A stretch of DNA of 64,000 nt from Streptococcus mitis (GTDB lineage: Bacteria > Bacillota > Bacilli > Lactobacillales > Streptococcaceae): positions 1 to 64,000 of the forward strand of contig NZ_CAMHZQ010000009.1 of the NCBI RefSeq assembly GCF_946190275.1, in the 5' to 3' direction. Positions 11,331 through 22,994 of this stretch are shown here, in pieces (the stretch's first letter is position 1; each line of letters begins with the position of its first letter). The notes under the pieces are model-generated. The model searched no databases, was not told the DNA's origin, and worked only from the letters and a program-made list of their open reading frames with translations. A program made the position numbers and the translations under genes.

Positions 11331-11361
11331 AAAAGGTTTAGTTCCTCTAAGCCTTTTCTTC
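11331..11361 (+). terminator. Terminator after the pullulanase gene
   Basis: AAAAGGTTTAG (11331-11341) pairs over 11 bp (one wobble) with CTAAGCCTTTT (11347-11357), followed by a T/C-rich tract. The rest of 11239-11504 holds AT-rich sequence and the gapN promoter. Confidence 0.75.
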
Positions 11362-11464
11362 TTGTACTGACTGCTTAACAAAAGAGTTCAAATAGTTTGA
11401 AAAGTCAAGCTTGTGAAAATAATCTCAAAAATATTGCAAAAAGGGTTGTAATTTTCTGAAAATT

Positions 11465-11473
11465 TGGTAAAAT
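11465..11473 (+). promoter_or_regulatory. gapN extended -10
   Basis: TGGTAAAAT at 11465-11473; TTGTAA (11447-11452) is a possible -35 but with a short 15-nt spacer. It leaves a ~25-nt leader carrying AGGAGGA. Confidence 0.5.
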
Positions 11474-11504
11474 ATATCTTAATCATTTTCAGGAGGACGA
11501 GAAT

Positions 11505-12929
11505 TTGACAAGATATAATAATTTAGTAAATGGAGAATGGAAATCATCTGAAAAAGAAATTACGATTTATTCACCAATCAATCAAGAAGAATTAGGGACA
11601 GTACCTGCTATGAGCCAAGCAGAAGTAGATGAGGCTATGCAAGCTGCGCGTGCAGCCCTGCCAGCATGGCGAGCTTTATCAGCAGTTGAACGTGCGTCTT
11701 ATTTGCATAAAACAGCAGCTATTTTAGAACGTGATAAGGAAGAAATTGGTACTATCCTTGCCAAAGAAGTAGCAAAAGGGATTAAAGCAGCCATTGGAGA
11801 AGTAGTGCGTACAGCAGACTTGATTCGTTATGCTGCTGAGGAAGGTCTCCGTATCACTGGACAAGCAATGGAAGGTGGTGGTTTTGAGGCAGCAAGTAAA
11901 AATAAACTGGCTGTTGTCCGTCGTGAGCCGGTTGGAGTCGTGCTAGCTATTGCTCCCTTTAACTATCCAGTCAACCTTTCTGGATCTAAGATTGCTCCGG
12001 CCTTGATTGCAGGGAATGTGGTTATGTTTAAGCCACCAACACAAGGTTCTATTTCTGGTCTCTTGTTGGCTAAAGCCTTTGAAGAAGCAGGAATTCCAGC
12101 AGGTGTTTTCAATACCATTACGGGACGTGGTTCAGAAATTGGGGATTATATCATTGAGCACAAAGAAGTCAACTTCATCAACTTTACAGGATCAACCCCT
12201 ATCGGAGAACGTATTGGTCGTTTAGCTGGTATGCGTCCTATCATGCTGGAGCTTGGTGGGAAAGATGCAGCTCTTGTACTAGAAGATGCAGATTTGGAAC
12301 ATGCTGCCAAGCAAATTGTTGCAGGTGCCTTTAGCTACTCAGGGCAACGTTGCACGGCCATTAAACGTGTTATTGTTCTCGAAAGTGTTGCAGATACATT
12401 AGTTACTTTGCTTCAAGCAGAGGTTGCTAAATTAACAGTTGGTGACCCATTTGACAATGCTGATATTACACCTGTTATTGACAATGCTTCAGCCGACTTC
12501 ATCTGGGGCTTGATTGAGGATGCACAAGCAAAAGGGGCTCAGGCTCTTACACCAATCAAACGTGAGGGCAATCTTCTCTGGCCAGTGCTTTTTGACCAAG
12601 TTACAAAAGATATGAAAGTAGCATGGGAAGAGCCATTTGGCCCTGTTTTACCTATTATTCGTGTGGCTAATGTAGAAGAAGCAATTGTCTTTGCCAACGA
12701 ATCTGAATTCGGCCTTCAATCCTCAGTCTTTACAAATGATTTCAAAAAAGCCTTTGAAATTGCTGAAAAACTTGAAGTGGGTACAGTTCATATTAATAAT
12801 AAAACCCAACGTGGTCCAGATAATTTCCCCTTCCTTGGTGTCAAAGGTTCTGGTGCTGGTGTTCAAGGAATTAAATATAGCATTGAAGCGATGACAAATG
12901 TCAAATCCATTGTTTTTGATGTGAAATGA
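11505..12929 (+). CDS. gapN: Non-phosphorylating NADP-dependent glyceraldehyde-3-phosphate dehydrogenase
   Basis: 474 residues. GapN oxidises glyceraldehyde-3-phosphate straight to 3-phosphoglycerate and makes NADPH; streptococci without a complete oxidative pentose pathway depend on it. It is an aldehyde dehydrogenase fold: the cofactor loop G-S-T-P-I-G-E, general base E249 (L-E-L-G-G-K) and nucleophile C283 (G-Q-R-C-T). The start is a TTG at 11505: AGGAGGA at 11491-11497 is spaced 7 nt from it, and no ATG fits the family N-terminus (M-T-R-Y-N-N-L-V-N-G). It is monocistronic, with its own promoter and terminator. Confidence 0.95.
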   Translation: MTRYNNLVNGEWKSSEKEITIYSPINQEELGTVPAMSQAEVDEAMQAARAALPAWRALSAVERASYLHKTAAILERDKEEIGTILAKEVAKGIKAAIGEVVRTADLIRYAAEEGLRITGQAMEGGGFEAASKNKLAVVRREPVGVVLAIAPFNYPVNLSGSKIAPALIAGNVVMFKPPTQGSISGLLLAKAFEEAGIPAGVFNTITGRGSEIGDYIIEHKEVNFINFTGSTPIGERIGRLAGMRPIMLELGGKDAALVLEDADLEHAAKQIVAGAFSYSGQRCTAIKRVIVLESVADTLVTLLQAEVAKLTVGDPFDNADITPVIDNASADFIWGLIEDAQAKGAQALTPIKREGNLLWPVLFDQVTKDMKVAWEEPFGPVLPIIRVANVEEAIVFANESEFGLQSSVFTNDFKKAFEIAEKLEVGTVHINNKTQRGPDNFPFLGVKGSGAGVQGIKYSIEAMTNVKSIVFDVK

Positions 12930-12934
12930 AATGT

Positions 12935-12970
12935 AAAATCAGGAAATTGTTTTCCTGGTTTTGTTTTTTA
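12935..12970 (+). terminator. gapN terminator
   Basis: AAAATCAGGAAA pairs with TTTCCTGGTTTT (12 bp, one wobble), followed by GTTTTTTA. Confidence 0.85.
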
Positions 12971-13137
12971 CATAAAAACAATGCTATATTTGGATAAAAT
13001 ACGAACTTTGTGATATGATAGTAATCAAAAAGAGGAAGTTTTCACAAACTATCTGTCTTTCCTTGATTTATAAGTGAATGGATAAGTTCATTTTTTGAAG
13101 ATTTTCAAAAGAATTTTTACCAAATATGGTAATTTAC

Positions 13138-13189
13138 TTGAATCTTACATAAAAAGGTAGTATAATAAATCTATAGAAAACGCTTACAG
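13138..13189 (+). promoter_or_regulatory. Glycogen operon promoter with CcpA (cre) site
   Basis: TTGAAT (13138-13143), 17-nt spacer, TATAAT (13161-13166); expected start ~13173. The 14-mer at 13175-13188 (AGAAAACGCTTACA) matches the cre consensus TGWNANCGNTNWCA at every position but the first. It lies directly on the start region, the position for CcpA repression by good carbon sources. The upstream part of 12930-13205 contains the gapN terminator and nothing else I recognise. Confidence 0.8.
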
Positions 13190-13205
13190 AAAAAAGGGGG
13201 ATATT

Positions 13206-15134
13206 ATGGATAAAAGAGAAGCTTTGCGCACCTTTATGACAGGAGAAAATTTTCACCTTCAGCATTATCTAGGAGCACATAGGGAAGAACTAAATGGAGA
13301 GTACGGTTATACATTTCGTGTGTGGGCTCCCAATGCTCAGGCTGTCCACTTGGTGGGGGATTTCACGAATTGGGTAGAAAATCAAATTCCGATGGAACGA
13401 AATGAATTTGGGGTCTGGGAAGTCTTTACCAGCCTTGCTCATGAAGGCCAAATTTACAAGTATCATATCACACGTGCAAATGGTCATCAGCTGATGAAGA
13501 TTGATCCTTTGGCTGTACGGTATGAGGCACGTCCGGGTACTGGAGCTATTTTAACAGAGATTCCAGAAAAGAAATGGAAGGATGGGCTTTGGTTAGCTCG
13601 CAGAAAACGTTGGACTTTCTTTGAACGTCCTGTCAATATCTACGAAGTTCATGCTGGATCGTGGAAGAGAAATCCAGATGGAAGTCCTTATAGTTTTGCT
13701 CAATTGAAAGATGAACTCATTCCTTACCTAGTTGAGATGAACTATACTCATATTGAATTTATGCCCTTAATGTCCCACCCACTCGGTTTGAGTTGGGGCT
13801 ATCAGCTTATGGGTTACTTCGCTTTAGAGCATGCCTATGGTCGCCCTGAAGAGTTTCAAGATTTTGTTGAGGAATGTCACTTAAACAATATTGGGGTTAT
13901 TGTAGACTGGGTACCTGGTCATTTCACCATTAATGATGATGCCTTAGCTTATTATGACGGGACACCGACTTTTGAGTACCAAGACCATAATAAGGCTCAT
14001 AACTATGGTTGGGGAGCACTCAATTTTGACCTTGGAAAGAATGAAGTCCAGTCTTTCTTGATTTCTAGCATTAAGTTTTGGATTGACTTTTACCATCTAG
14101 ATGGTATTCGAGTGGATGCAGTTAGCAACATGCTCTATCTTGACTACGATGATGCTCCATGGACACCTAATAAAGATGGTGGCAATCTCAACTATGAGGG
14201 TTATTATTTCCTTCAACGTTTGAATGATGTCATTAAACTAGCACATCCAGATGTGATGATGATCGCAGAAGAAAGTTCGTCAGCAACCAAGATTACGGGA
14301 ATGAAAGAGCTTGGTGGTCTAGGATTTGACTACAAGTGGAATATGGGCTGGATGAATGATATCCTCCGATTCTACGAAGAAGACCCTATTTACCGTAAGT
14401 ATGACTTTAACCTGGTGACTTTCAGCTTTATGTATGTTTTCAATGAAAACTATCTCTTACCATTCTCACATGACGAAGTGGTTCATGGCAAGAAGAGTAT
14501 GATGCACAAGATGTGGGGAGATCGCTATAATCAATTTGCAGGCTTGCGCAATATCTACACTTACCAAATTTGTCACCCTGGTAAGAAATTGCTCTTCATG
14601 GGTAGTGAATACGGCCAATTCCTAGAATGGAGATCTGAAGAGCAGTTGGAATGGTCTAATCTAGAAGACCCTATGAATGCTAAGATGAAGTATTTCACTT
14701 CTCAGCTAAACCAGTTTTACAAAGATCATCGCTGTCTGTGGGAAGTCGATACCAGCTATGATGGTATTGAAATCATTGATGCGGATAATCGAGACCAGAG
14801 TGTTCTTTCCTTCATCCGTAAGGGTAAGAAGGGCGACATGCTAGTCTGCGTCTTTAATATGGCACCTGTTGAACGAAAAGATTTTACCATTGGTCTGCCT
14901 GTTGCAGGGATTTACGAAGAAGTCTGGAATACTGAGTTAGAAGAGTGGGGAGGCGTTTGGAAAGAACATAATCAAACTGTTCAAACGCAAGAAGGACTAT
15001 GGAAAGATTATGAGCAGACCTTAACCTTTACCCTACCGGCTATGGGAGCAAGTGTTTGGAAAATCAAACGTCGCTTGAAATCTGCAAAAACCGTCACAAG
15101 TAAAAACCAAAAAGGAGTAGAAAATGAAGAATGA
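13206..15134 (+). CDS. glgB: 1,4-alpha-glucan branching enzyme GlgB
   Basis: 642 residues. It introduces alpha-1,6 branches into glycogen. An N-terminal CBM48 (about 15-110, [10 protein letters not shown]) is followed by a GH13 barrel with nucleophile D304 (G-I-R-V-D-A-V), acid/base E355 (I-A-E-E-S) and D423 (S-H-D-E-V), then a C-terminal all-beta domain. The ribosome site AAGGGGG (13194-13200) is strong. It is the first gene of glgB-C-D-A; its end overlaps the glgC start, which signals translational coupling. The last ~20 residues are Lys/Ser-rich and poorly conserved in type. Confidence 0.95.
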   Translation: MDKREALRTFMTGENFHLQHYLGAHREELNGEYGYTFRVWAPNAQAVHLVGDFTNWVENQIPMERNEFGVWEVFTSLAHEGQIYKYHITRANGHQLMKIDPLAVRYEARPGTGAILTEIPEKKWKDGLWLARRKRWTFFERPVNIYEVHAGSWKRNPDGSPYSFAQLKDELIPYLVEMNYTHIEFMPLMSHPLGLSWGYQLMGYFALEHAYGRPEEFQDFVEECHLNNIGVIVDWVPGHFTINDDALAYYDGTPTFEYQDHNKAHNYGWGALNFDLGKNEVQSFLISSIKFWIDFYHLDGIRVDAVSNMLYLDYDDAPWTPNKDGGNLNYEGYYFLQRLNDVIKLAHPDVMMIAEESSSATKITGMKELGGLGFDYKWNMGWMNDILRFYEEDPIYRKYDFNLVTFSFMYVFNENYLLPFSHDEVVHGKKSMMHKMWGDRYNQFAGLRNIYTYQICHPGKKLLFMGSEYGQFLEWRSEEQLEWSNLEDPMNAKMKYFTSQLNQFYKDHRCLWEVDTSYDGIEIIDADNRDQSVLSFIRKGKKGDMLVCVFNMAPVERKDFTIGLPVAGIYEEVWNTELEEWGGVWKEHNQTVQTQEGLWKDYEQTLTFTLPAMGASVWKIKRRLKSAKTVTSKNQKGVENEE

Positions 15135-16266
15135 AATGTTAGCTTTGATTCTTGCTGGTGGGCAAGGAACTCGTCTCGGTAAACTCACTCAAAGCATCGC
15201 AAAACCAGCTGTGCAATTTGGTGGGCGCTACCGTATCATTGACTTTGCTCTTTCAAACTGTGCCAACTCAGGGATTCACAATGTTGGAGTCATTACACAG
15301 TACCAGCCACTTGCTCTCAATAACCATATTGGGAATGGTTCAAGCTGGGGACTAGACGGTATTAATTCTGGTGTCTCTATTCTTCAACCGTATTCTGCAA
15401 GTGAAGGAAATCGTTGGTTTGAGGGGACTAGCCACGCTATTTACCAAAATATTGATTATATCGACAGTGTCAACCCTGAGTATGTCTTAATTCTCTCTGG
15501 GGACCACATCTATAAAATGGACTATGATGATATGCTCCAGTCTCACAAGGATAACAATGCCAGTTTGACAGTAGCAGTTCTTGATGTTCCCCTGAAAGAA
15601 GCTAGTCGTTTTGGTATCATGAATACCGATGCTAACAATCGTATCGTTGAATTTGAAGAAAAACCAGCCCAACCTAAATCTACAAAAGCTTCTATGGGAA
15701 TTTACATTTTTGATTGGCAACGTCTGCGCAATATGCTCGTTGCTGCTGAAAAGAGCAATGTCGATATGTCAGACTTTGGTAAGAATGTCATTCCAAATTA
15801 CCTTGAGTCAGGTGAAAGTGTCTATGCCTATGAATTTAATGGTTACTGGAAAGACGTCGGTACGATTGAGTCGCTTTGGGAAGCGAACATGGAGTACATT
15901 TCTCCAGAGAATGCCTTGGACAGCCGTAACCGTCAATGGAAGATTTACTCAAGAAACTTAATTTCACCACCAAACTTCCTTGGGGCAAATGCTCATGTGG
16001 AAGATTCCTTGGTTGTTGATGGCTGTTTTGTAGATGGAACTGTTAAACATTCTATCCTTTCAACAGGTGCGCAAGTTCGCGAAGGGGCAGAAGTAGTAGA
16101 TTCAGTTATCATGAGTGGTGCAATTGTTGGTCAGGGAGCTAAAATCAAACGTGCCATTATTGGTGAAGGTGCAGTTATTTCTGACGGTGTCGAAATTGAT
16201 GGAACAGAAGAAGTACAAGTTGTAGGATATAATGAAGTAGTGGGGGTAGCAACAGATGAAGATTGA
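15124..16266 (+). CDS. glgC: Glucose-1-phosphate adenylyltransferase, catalytic subunit GlgC
   Basis: 380 residues. It makes ADP-glucose from glucose-1-phosphate and ATP, the committed step of glycogen synthesis. The nucleotide-binding loop GGQGTRLG (about residues 11-18) is intact, followed by S-G-D-H-I-Y-K-M-D and E-E-K-P-A-Q-P, and a left-handed beta-helix at the C-terminus. It overlaps glgB by 11 nt and glgD by 11 nt. In Firmicutes GlgC works with GlgD as a hetero-oligomer. Confidence 0.95.
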   Translation: MKNEMLALILAGGQGTRLGKLTQSIAKPAVQFGGRYRIIDFALSNCANSGIHNVGVITQYQPLALNNHIGNGSSWGLDGINSGVSILQPYSASEGNRWFEGTSHAIYQNIDYIDSVNPEYVLILSGDHIYKMDYDDMLQSHKDNNASLTVAVLDVPLKEASRFGIMNTDANNRIVEFEEKPAQPKSTKASMGIYIFDWQRLRNMLVAAEKSNVDMSDFGKNVIPNYLESGESVYAYEFNGYWKDVGTIESLWEANMEYISPENALDSRNRQWKIYSRNLISPPNFLGANAHVEDSLVVDGCFVDGTVKHSILSTGAQVREGAEVVDSVIMSGAIVGQGAKIKRAIIGEGAVISDGVEIDGTEEVQVVGYNEVVGVATDED

Positions 16267-17395
16267 TAAATATTCTGCCATTTTAGGAAATACAGTTGGT
16301 TTTCATGATATGTCAACACTGACAGACCACCGTCCAGTAGCTAGTTTGCCATTTGGTGGTAAATATCGCTTGATTGACTTCCCGCTTTCAAGTCTTGCTA
16401 ATGCAGGTGTCCGTAGTATCTTTGGTATTTTCCAACAAGATAATATCAGTTCTGTCTTTGACCATATCCGTTCAGGACGTGAGTGGGGCTTATCAACTCT
16501 TCTCAGTCACTATTATCTAGGTATTTACAATACCCGTGTAGAAAGTAGCACAGTTGGAAAAGAATACTACCAACAGCTGCTCACCTATTTAAAACGCTCT
16601 GGCTCAAACCAAACGGTTGCCCTCAACTGCGATGTCTTGATTAACATTGATTTGAACCAAGTTTTCCATCTACATAGTACAACAAAGGGACCTATCACTG
16701 TAGTTTATAAAAAGCTAGCTAAGAAAGACATTTCAGAAGTAAACGCAATCTTGGAAGTGGATGAAACAGACCATGTTCGTTCTCATAAACTCTTTGATAG
16801 CAAGTTACCAGATCAAATCTATAACATGTCTACAGATATCTTTGTCGTTGATACACCTTGGTTGATTGAACGCTTAGAAGAAGAAGCTAAGAAAGAACAT
16901 CCAGAGAAGTTGCGCTATGTTTTACGGGATTTGGCTGCAAAAGAAGGGGCTTTTGCCTACGAGTACACAGGTTATCTGGCAAATATTCACTCTGTAGAGT
17001 CTTATTATCAAGCTAACAAAGATATGCTTGAATCACAAAAATTCTACTCTCTCTTCTCACCAAATCAAAAGATTTATACAAAGGTCAAAAACGAAGAGCC
17101 AACTTACTATGCCAATACATCTAATGTAAGTACTTCTCAGTTTGCTTCTGGTAGTATCATTGAAGGTCAAGTGGCTAATTCTGTTCTATCACGTAATATT
17201 CATGTCCATAAGGATAGCTTGGTTAAAGATAGTCTACTCTTCCCTCGCGTTGTTATTGGAGAAGGTGCTCAGGTCGAATATGCTATCTTGGACAAGGGTG
17301 TGGAAGTTGAGCCAGGTGTTGTGATTCGAGGAACTGCAGAACATCCAGTTGTCGTTAAGAAAGGTAGCAAAGTAACAGAGGATATTCATTCATGA
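16256..17395 (+). CDS. glgD: ADP-glucose pyrophosphorylase regulatory subunit GlgD
   Basis: 379 residues, homologous to GlgC over its length. The GGxGTRL nucleotide loop is replaced by the degenerate G-N-T-V-G-F-H-D near residues 11-18, while the following [11 protein letters not shown] block is conserved. This is the known signature of GlgD, which is non-catalytic or weakly catalytic and raises the activity of GlgC. Start and stop overlap glgC (11 nt) and glgA (4 nt), so the four genes form one tightly coupled operon. Confidence 0.93.
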   Translation: MKIDKYSAILGNTVGFHDMSTLTDHRPVASLPFGGKYRLIDFPLSSLANAGVRSIFGIFQQDNISSVFDHIRSGREWGLSTLLSHYYLGIYNTRVESSTVGKEYYQQLLTYLKRSGSNQTVALNCDVLINIDLNQVFHLHSTTKGPITVVYKKLAKKDISEVNAILEVDETDHVRSHKLFDSKLPDQIYNMSTDIFVVDTPWLIERLEEEAKKEHPEKLRYVLRDLAAKEGAFAYEYTGYLANIHSVESYYQANKDMLESQKFYSLFSPNQKIYTKVKNEEPTYYANTSNVSTSQFASGSIIEGQVANSVLSRNIHVHKDSLVKDSLLFPRVVIGEGAQVEYAILDKGVEVEPGVVIRGTAEHPVVVKKGSKVTEDIHS

Positions 17396-18825
17396 AAATT
17401 TTATTTGTAGCAGCTGAGGGTGCACCCTTTTCAAAAACAGGTGGTTTGGGAGATGTCATTGGCGCTCTTCCTAAATCACTAGTAAAAGCGGGACATGAAG
17501 TTGCAGTAATTCTCCCCTACTATGACATGGTAGAGGCTAAATTTGGAAATCAGATTGAAGATGTTCTTCATTTTGAAGTGAGTGTTGGTTGGCGTAGACA
17601 GTACTGTGGGATTAAGAAAACCGTCTTAAACGGTGTAACCTTCTACTTTATTGACAGCCAATATTATTTCTTCCGTGGTCATGTTTACGGTGATTTTGAT
17701 GACGGAGAGCGATTTGCCTTTTTCCAACTTGCTGCCATTGAGGCTATGGAAAGGATTGATTTTATTCCTGACCTTCTCCATGTTCATGACTACCATACAG
17801 CCATGATACCGTTCTTGTTAAAGGAAAAATACCGTTGGATTCAAGCCTACCAAGGAATTAAAACTGTTTTAACCATTCATAATTTGGAATTCCAAGGACA
17901 ATTTTCAGAAGGAATGTTATGGGATTTGTTTGGAGTTGGCTTTGAACGTTACGCTGATGGCACCCTTCGATGGAACAACTGTTTGAACTGGATGAAGGCA
18001 GGTATTCTCTATGCGGATCGTGTTTCAACTGTTTCGCCTAGCTATGCTCATGAAATTATGACCAGTCAGTTCGGATGTAACTTGGATCAAATTCTTCGAA
18101 TGGAGTCTGGCAAGGTGTCTGGTATCGTGAACGGGATTGATGCTGACCTGTATAATCCTCAGACGGATGTTCTTTTAGACTATCATTTTAATCAGGAAGA
18201 TTTGTCTGGGAAGGCCCAAAACAAGGCAAAATTGCAAGAAAGAGTTGGCTTGCCAGTTAGAGCTGACGTTCCACTGGTGGGAATTGTTTCTCGTTTGACA
18301 CGTCAAAAAGGTTTTGATGTGGTGGTCGAAAGTCTTCACCATATCTTGCAAAATGATGTTCAGATTGTTCTTTTGGGAACTGGCGATCCAGCATTTGAAG
18401 GAGCTTTCTCATGGTTTGCTCAAATATACCCAGACAAGCTATCAGCAAATATCACTTTTGATGTCAAACTAGCTCAAGAAATCTACGCTGCTTGTGACCT
18501 CTTCCTCATGCCAAGTCGTTTTGAACCATGTGGCTTGTCTCAAATGATGGCTATGCGTTACGGAACCTTGCCGTTGGTCCATGAAGTTGGAGGCTTGCGA
18601 GATACCGTTCAAGCCTTTAATCCGATTGAAGGAAGTGGTACTGGCTTTAGTTTTAACAATCTATCACCTTACTGGTTAAATTGGACTTTCCAAACAGCTT
18701 TGGACTTGTATAGAAACCATCCTGATGTTTGGAGAAATTTACAAAAACAAGCTATGGAGTGTGATTTCTCATGGGATACAGCTTGCAAGTCATATCTTGA
18801 CTTGTACCATAGTTTAGTTAATTAA
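17392..18825 (+). CDS. glgA: Glycogen synthase GlgA
   Basis: 477 residues, GT5 family. It adds ADP-glucose units to the growing alpha-1,4-glucan. The ADP-glucose-binding motif K-T-G-G-L-G-D-V is at about residues 15-22; the C-terminal GT-B half has [11 protein letters not shown] near 370-381. The start overlaps the glgD stop as ATGA. It is the last gene of the operon: a terminator follows at 18831-18861. No glycogen phosphorylase gene follows here, unlike in some glg operons. Confidence 0.95.
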   Translation: MKILFVAAEGAPFSKTGGLGDVIGALPKSLVKAGHEVAVILPYYDMVEAKFGNQIEDVLHFEVSVGWRRQYCGIKKTVLNGVTFYFIDSQYYFFRGHVYGDFDDGERFAFFQLAAIEAMERIDFIPDLLHVHDYHTAMIPFLLKEKYRWIQAYQGIKTVLTIHNLEFQGQFSEGMLWDLFGVGFERYADGTLRWNNCLNWMKAGILYADRVSTVSPSYAHEIMTSQFGCNLDQILRMESGKVSGIVNGIDADLYNPQTDVLLDYHFNQEDLSGKAQNKAKLQERVGLPVRADVPLVGIVSRLTRQKGFDVVVESLHHILQNDVQIVLLGTGDPAFEGAFSWFAQIYPDKLSANITFDVKLAQEIYAACDLFLMPSRFEPCGLSQMMAMRYGTLPLVHEVGGLRDTVQAFNPIEGSGTGFSFNNLSPYWLNWTFQTALDLYRNHPDVWRNLQKQAMECDFSWDTACKSYLDLYHSLVN

Positions 18826-18830
18826 TAGAT

Positions 18831-18861
18831 AAAATCGTATGATGACTTCATACGATTTTTA
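18831..18861 (+). terminator. glg operon terminator
   Basis: AAAATCGTATGA and TCATACGATTTT form a 12-bp perfect stem with a 5-nt loop. Confidence 0.85.
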
Positions 18862-18883
18862 GGCTGTTTAGAGAGGAGAACTG

Positions 18884-19528
18884 ATGTCTCAAGTAAAAGG
18901 CTTGTGTGTTATGGATGTAGATGGAACCTTAATCCTAGAAGAAGTGATTGATCTTTTGGGAAGAGAGGTAGGTCGTGAGGAGGAAATTTCGCTGATTACA
19001 AGTCGGGCAATGCAAGGAGAGTTGGACTTTGAAAGCAGTTTACGAAAAAGAGCGTCCTTGTTGGAAGGTCTTCCTGTTTCGGTTTTTGATAAAGTCTTCA
19101 ACACTATTCATCTAACGTCAAATGCCCAGGAATTCATTTCCATTCTCCAAAAGAATGGAATCCTAGTTGGTCTGGTGTCCGGTGGATTTACTCCAATAGT
19201 TGAGAGATTAGCAAAATCCCTCGACATTGCCTATTTCTCTGCCAACCAACTTGAAGTCAAAGACGGTTTTCTAACAGGAAAGTTAGTTGGACAAATTATT
19301 AATCCCGAAGTCAAAAAAGCAACTCTGGAAAAATGGACAGAGGAACTAAAACTTTCTAAAGAAAGAACGATTGCAATCGGTGATGGGGCCAATGATTTAT
19401 TAATGTTGAAGTCGGCGGGGCTAGGAATCGCCTTTTGTGCCAAAGAAGTGCTCAAAAAAGAAATACCGAATCATGTTGACAAGAGGGATTTTTTAGAAGT
19501 TCTTCCTTTGATTGACTGGTTAGAATGA
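18884..19528 (+). CDS. HAD-superfamily phosphatase, phosphoserine phosphatase (SerB)-like
   Basis: 214 residues with the HAD catalytic motifs. Motif I is M-D-V-D-G-T (D11 nucleophile, D13 acid/base), motif II is in L-V-S-G-G near residue 91, and motif III/IV is G-D-G-A-N-D near 165. The cap and length fit SerB-type enzymes, which release phosphate from phosphoserine; the exact substrate is not proven by the motifs. GAGAGGAG precedes the ATG. The stop overlaps an in-frame ATG of the glycerate kinase gene, so the two are likely co-expressed, which fits 3-phosphoglycerate/serine-side metabolism. Confidence 0.8.
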   Translation: MSQVKGLCVMDVDGTLILEEVIDLLGREVGREEEISLITSRAMQGELDFESSLRKRASLLEGLPVSVFDKVFNTIHLTSNAQEFISILQKNGILVGLVSGGFTPIVERLAKSLDIAYFSANQLEVKDGFLTGKLVGQIINPEVKKATLEKWTEELKLSKERTIAIGDGANDLLMLKSAGLGIAFCAKEVLKKEIPNHVDKRDFLEVLPLIDWLE

Positions 19529-19536
19529 GGGAAAAT

Positions 19537-20652
19537 ATGAAGATTGTAATTGCACCAGATTCATTTAAGGAAAGCTTGACAGCTCAACAGGTAGCTGAAG
19601 CAATAAAAAGAGGCTTCCAACAATCGATAGCAGATGTAGAATGCCTCCTCTGCCCTGTTGGTGATGGTGGCGAAGGTACAGTAGATTCCATTCGACATTC
19701 TCTTGACCTTGAAGAAAAATGGATCCAAGTGACAGGACCTTTTGGACAAAAAGTAGAAATGCGCTATTTTCAAAAAAGTCAACTGGCACTATTTGAAGTT
19801 GCCGACTTGGTTGGCCTTGGAAAAATTCCGCTAGAGAAACGAAATCCACTTCAAATCCAAACTTGTGGTATTGGAGAGTTGATTCGTCATCTCATTGCTC
19901 AAGGGATTAAAGATATCTATATCGGCGTTGGTGGCACGGCCAGTAATGACGGAGGAATTGGGATCGCTGCTGGTTTAGGTTATCGATTTTATGATAGGGA
20001 TGGAAATGTCTTGCCCGCTTGCGGGCAGTCCTTATTAAACTTAGCTTCTATGTCAACAGAAAATCGCTATGAAATTCCTGAAGATGTTCAAATTCGTATT
20101 TTAGCAGATGTCGTGAGTCCCTTATGTGGATATCAAGGTGCGACCTACACTTTTGGCAAGCAAAAAGGTTTACATCCTGCTATGTTTCCAGTCCTAGATC
20201 AGGCAATACAAGATTTTTATGAAAAAGCCTCACCTGTAACATTGGAAATTAAAGGAGCAGGAGCTGGTGGAGGCCTTGCTGGCGGTTTGTGTGCCTTTGC
20301 TCAGGCAAATATCGTGTCTGGAATTGATACATGCTTGAACTTAATCAACTTTGATAAGAAAGTTTTACATGCTGACTTGGTTGTTGTAGGAGAAGGAAGG
20401 CTAGATCGTCAAAGTTTAGCAGGTAAAGCCCCTATAGGTGTTGCAAAAAGAACCCCTGTCGGAGTTCCTGTCATTGCTATTTGTGGTAGTCTTGCTGAAG
20501 ATTTACCTTCCCCACCATTTGAAAATATCCAAGCAGCTTTTTCTATTTTAGAGAAAAGCGAACCTTTAGAAGATAGTTTGAAAAATGCCAGCCTCTATCT
20601 GGAGCGCACGGCAGCCAATATCGGGCGTTTATTAAGTATGCGCAATGTTTAG
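19537..20652 (+). CDS. glxK: Glycerate kinase (GlxK/GarK family)
   Basis: 371 residues. It phosphorylates glycerate to 2- or 3-phosphoglycerate. The family N-terminus I-A-P-D-S-F-K-E-S and the glycine-rich [13 protein letters not shown] (about residues 129-141) are both present. I chose ATG 19537 over the in-frame ATG at 19525 because AGGGAAA sits just upstream of it and homologues begin M-K-I-V-I-A-P-D. The stop codon overlaps the stop of the convergent DUF1694 gene; no terminator separates them. Confidence 0.9.
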   Translation: MKIVIAPDSFKESLTAQQVAEAIKRGFQQSIADVECLLCPVGDGGEGTVDSIRHSLDLEEKWIQVTGPFGQKVEMRYFQKSQLALFEVADLVGLGKIPLEKRNPLQIQTCGIGELIRHLIAQGIKDIYIGVGGTASNDGGIGIAAGLGYRFYDRDGNVLPACGQSLLNLASMSTENRYEIPEDVQIRILADVVSPLCGYQGATYTFGKQKGLHPAMFPVLDQAIQDFYEKASPVTLEIKGAGAGGGLAGGLCAFAQANIVSGIDTCLNLINFDKKVLHADLVVVGEGRLDRQSLAGKAPIGVAKRTPVGVPVIAICGSLAEDLPSPPFENIQAAFSILEKSEPLEDSLKNASLYLERTAANIGRLLSMRNV

Positions 20653-21095
20653 CCAAACCATTTTTTCCATAAGGATGTTTTGGATGGTTCTTCCTTTTTA
20701 ACTTCCCAAAGTTTTGCAAAAGCAAGTCGAAGATTCTTTTCTTCTACTTGAACGGGTGCATTGGTGTGGATAATCAGGCCAAAAGGAGAAGAAGTATGCT
20801 CTTCAGATACAATGGTAGCTTGACTATCAGTTTCTTTTGCTTCTTTTAAGTAGAAAACTTGTTTGTCAAATTCGATAGTTGGTGAAATCTTCACAAATAG
20901 TGGCTCTGCTTTTTCCTGAAGATTTTCTAAAATAGATAAAAAACCTTTTTCTAACTGAGGGCTATTTGCTGTGTCAATATCTGCATATCCAAGAACTCTT
21001 TCCTCAAAAGTGCCAAGATAGCGTCTTTGCTCATCCGGATTTAATTTTGGTCCACCATGAGCTTTTTCAAGTAATTGTTTTGATAAATCTGTCAT
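20649..21095 (-). CDS. DUF1694 (YueI-like) conserved protein
   Basis: 148 residues, cytoplasmic. The conserved N-terminal block [20 protein letters not shown] of DUF1694 is clear (about 15-34). The family folds like a ribosomal-protein-like alpha/beta domain and has no settled function. The minus-strand start M-T-D-L-S-K has no ribosome site; instead TATACT of an extended -10 ends 6 nt before it, so the mRNA is predicted to be leaderless. It is convergent with glxK and divergent from eno. Confidence 0.85.
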   Translation of the reverse strand: MTDLSKQLLEKAHGGPKLNPDEQRRYLGTFEERVLGYADIDTANSPQLEKGFLSILENLQEKAEPLFVKISPTIEFDKQVFYLKEAKETDSQATIVSEEHTSSPFGLIIHTNAPVQVEEKNLRLAFAKLWEVKKEEPSKTSLWKKWFG

Positions 21096-21101
21096 GAAAA
21101 C

Positions 21102-21110
21102 AGTATATCA
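21102..21110 (-). promoter_or_regulatory. Extended -10 predicting a leaderless mRNA for the DUF1694 gene
   Basis: On the minus strand TGATATACT (TATACT at 21107-21102) is followed by exactly 6 nt (GTTTTC) and then the ATG at 21095. No Shine-Dalgarno is present. Confidence 0.7.
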
Positions 21111-21191
21111 TAAAAGCTAGAATAAAACAGACAAAAGAAAGCGATTACTTTATAAAGTTAAGGAAAATTTGCACAAAGATAACGTTTTTTC

Positions 21192-21220
21192 TTGAAAAAG
21201 GAGGGGTTTTAAGGTATTAT
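21192..21220 (+). promoter_or_regulatory. eno promoter
   Basis: TTGAAA (21192-21197), 17-nt spacer, TATTAT (21215-21220). The 5' leader carries AAGGAG just before the eno ATG. Confidence 0.7.
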
Positions 21221-21255
21221 AGAGGTGTAAAAAATTTAACTCATAAGGAGAGTAA

Positions 21256-22563
<1,308 letters not shown>

Positions 22564-22585
22564 TCGTTGATTTAACAACGTTTCT

Positions 22586-22619
22586 AGCCCCTCGGATTTT
22601 ATCCGAAGGGCTATTTTTG
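22586..22619 (+). terminator. eno terminator
   Basis: AGCCCCTCGGAT pairs with ATCCGAAGGGCT (one mismatch), then ATTTTTGT. The remaining gap to murA (22620-22994) holds a GGGGCA direct repeat, a BOX element and the murA promoter. Confidence 0.9.
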
Positions 22620-22661
22620 TATTTAGGGGGCAAAAAAGGGGCATAGCGATTCGAGAAAGAT

Positions 22662-22859
22662 TATACTCTTCGAAAATCTCTTAAAACCACATCAACATCG
22701 CCTTGCCGTAGGTATAGGTAACTGACTTCGTCAGTTCTATCTACAACCTCAAAACAGTGTTTTGAGCTGACTTCGTCAGTCTTATCTACAACCTCAAAGC
22801 AGTGCTTTGAGCAACCTGCGGCTAGTTTCCTAGTTCGCTCTTTGATTTTCATTGAGTAT
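22662..22859 (+). repeat. BOX element, A-B-C orientation, two boxB-like hairpins
   Basis: It begins with the boxA sequence (ATACTCTTCGAAAATCTC, then GCCTTGCCGTAG, the reverse complement of the BOX typing primer region). It has two copies of the C-T-C-A-A-A-(A/G)-C-A-G-T-G hairpin unit separated by ACTTCGTCAGT, and ends with boxC (GCAACCTGCGGCTAG to TTTGATTTTCATTGAGTAT). BOX elements are abundant non-coding repeats of pneumococci and relatives. A minus-strand ORF inside it is not a gene. Confidence 0.92.
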
Positions 22860-22935
22860 TAATAATTCAGTTACTAACTCGTCAACTCTGATTTATCCAA
22901 TAAAATTGAAAAGGATGGAAAAAAGGATAAATTTA

Positions 22936-22944
22936 TGATATACT
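22936..22944 (+). promoter_or_regulatory. Extended -10 upstream of murA
   Basis: TGATATACT at 22936-22944; predicted start ~22951 and a ~44-nt leader with only a weak ribosome site (GAAAGAG, far from the ATG). Confidence 0.5.
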
Positions 22945-22994
22945 TTATTTTAAAGACCTTATTAGAAATCTTGAAAGAGTATTAAAAACTTAGA

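Noticed and set aside
22661..22852. Minus-strand ORF with repeated S-S-K-H-C-F-E-V-V-D peptide
   Set aside because: It is the translation of BOX repeats; the same pseudo-protein appears in the BOX elements at 33444-33647 and 49346-49558. No promoter or ribosome site.
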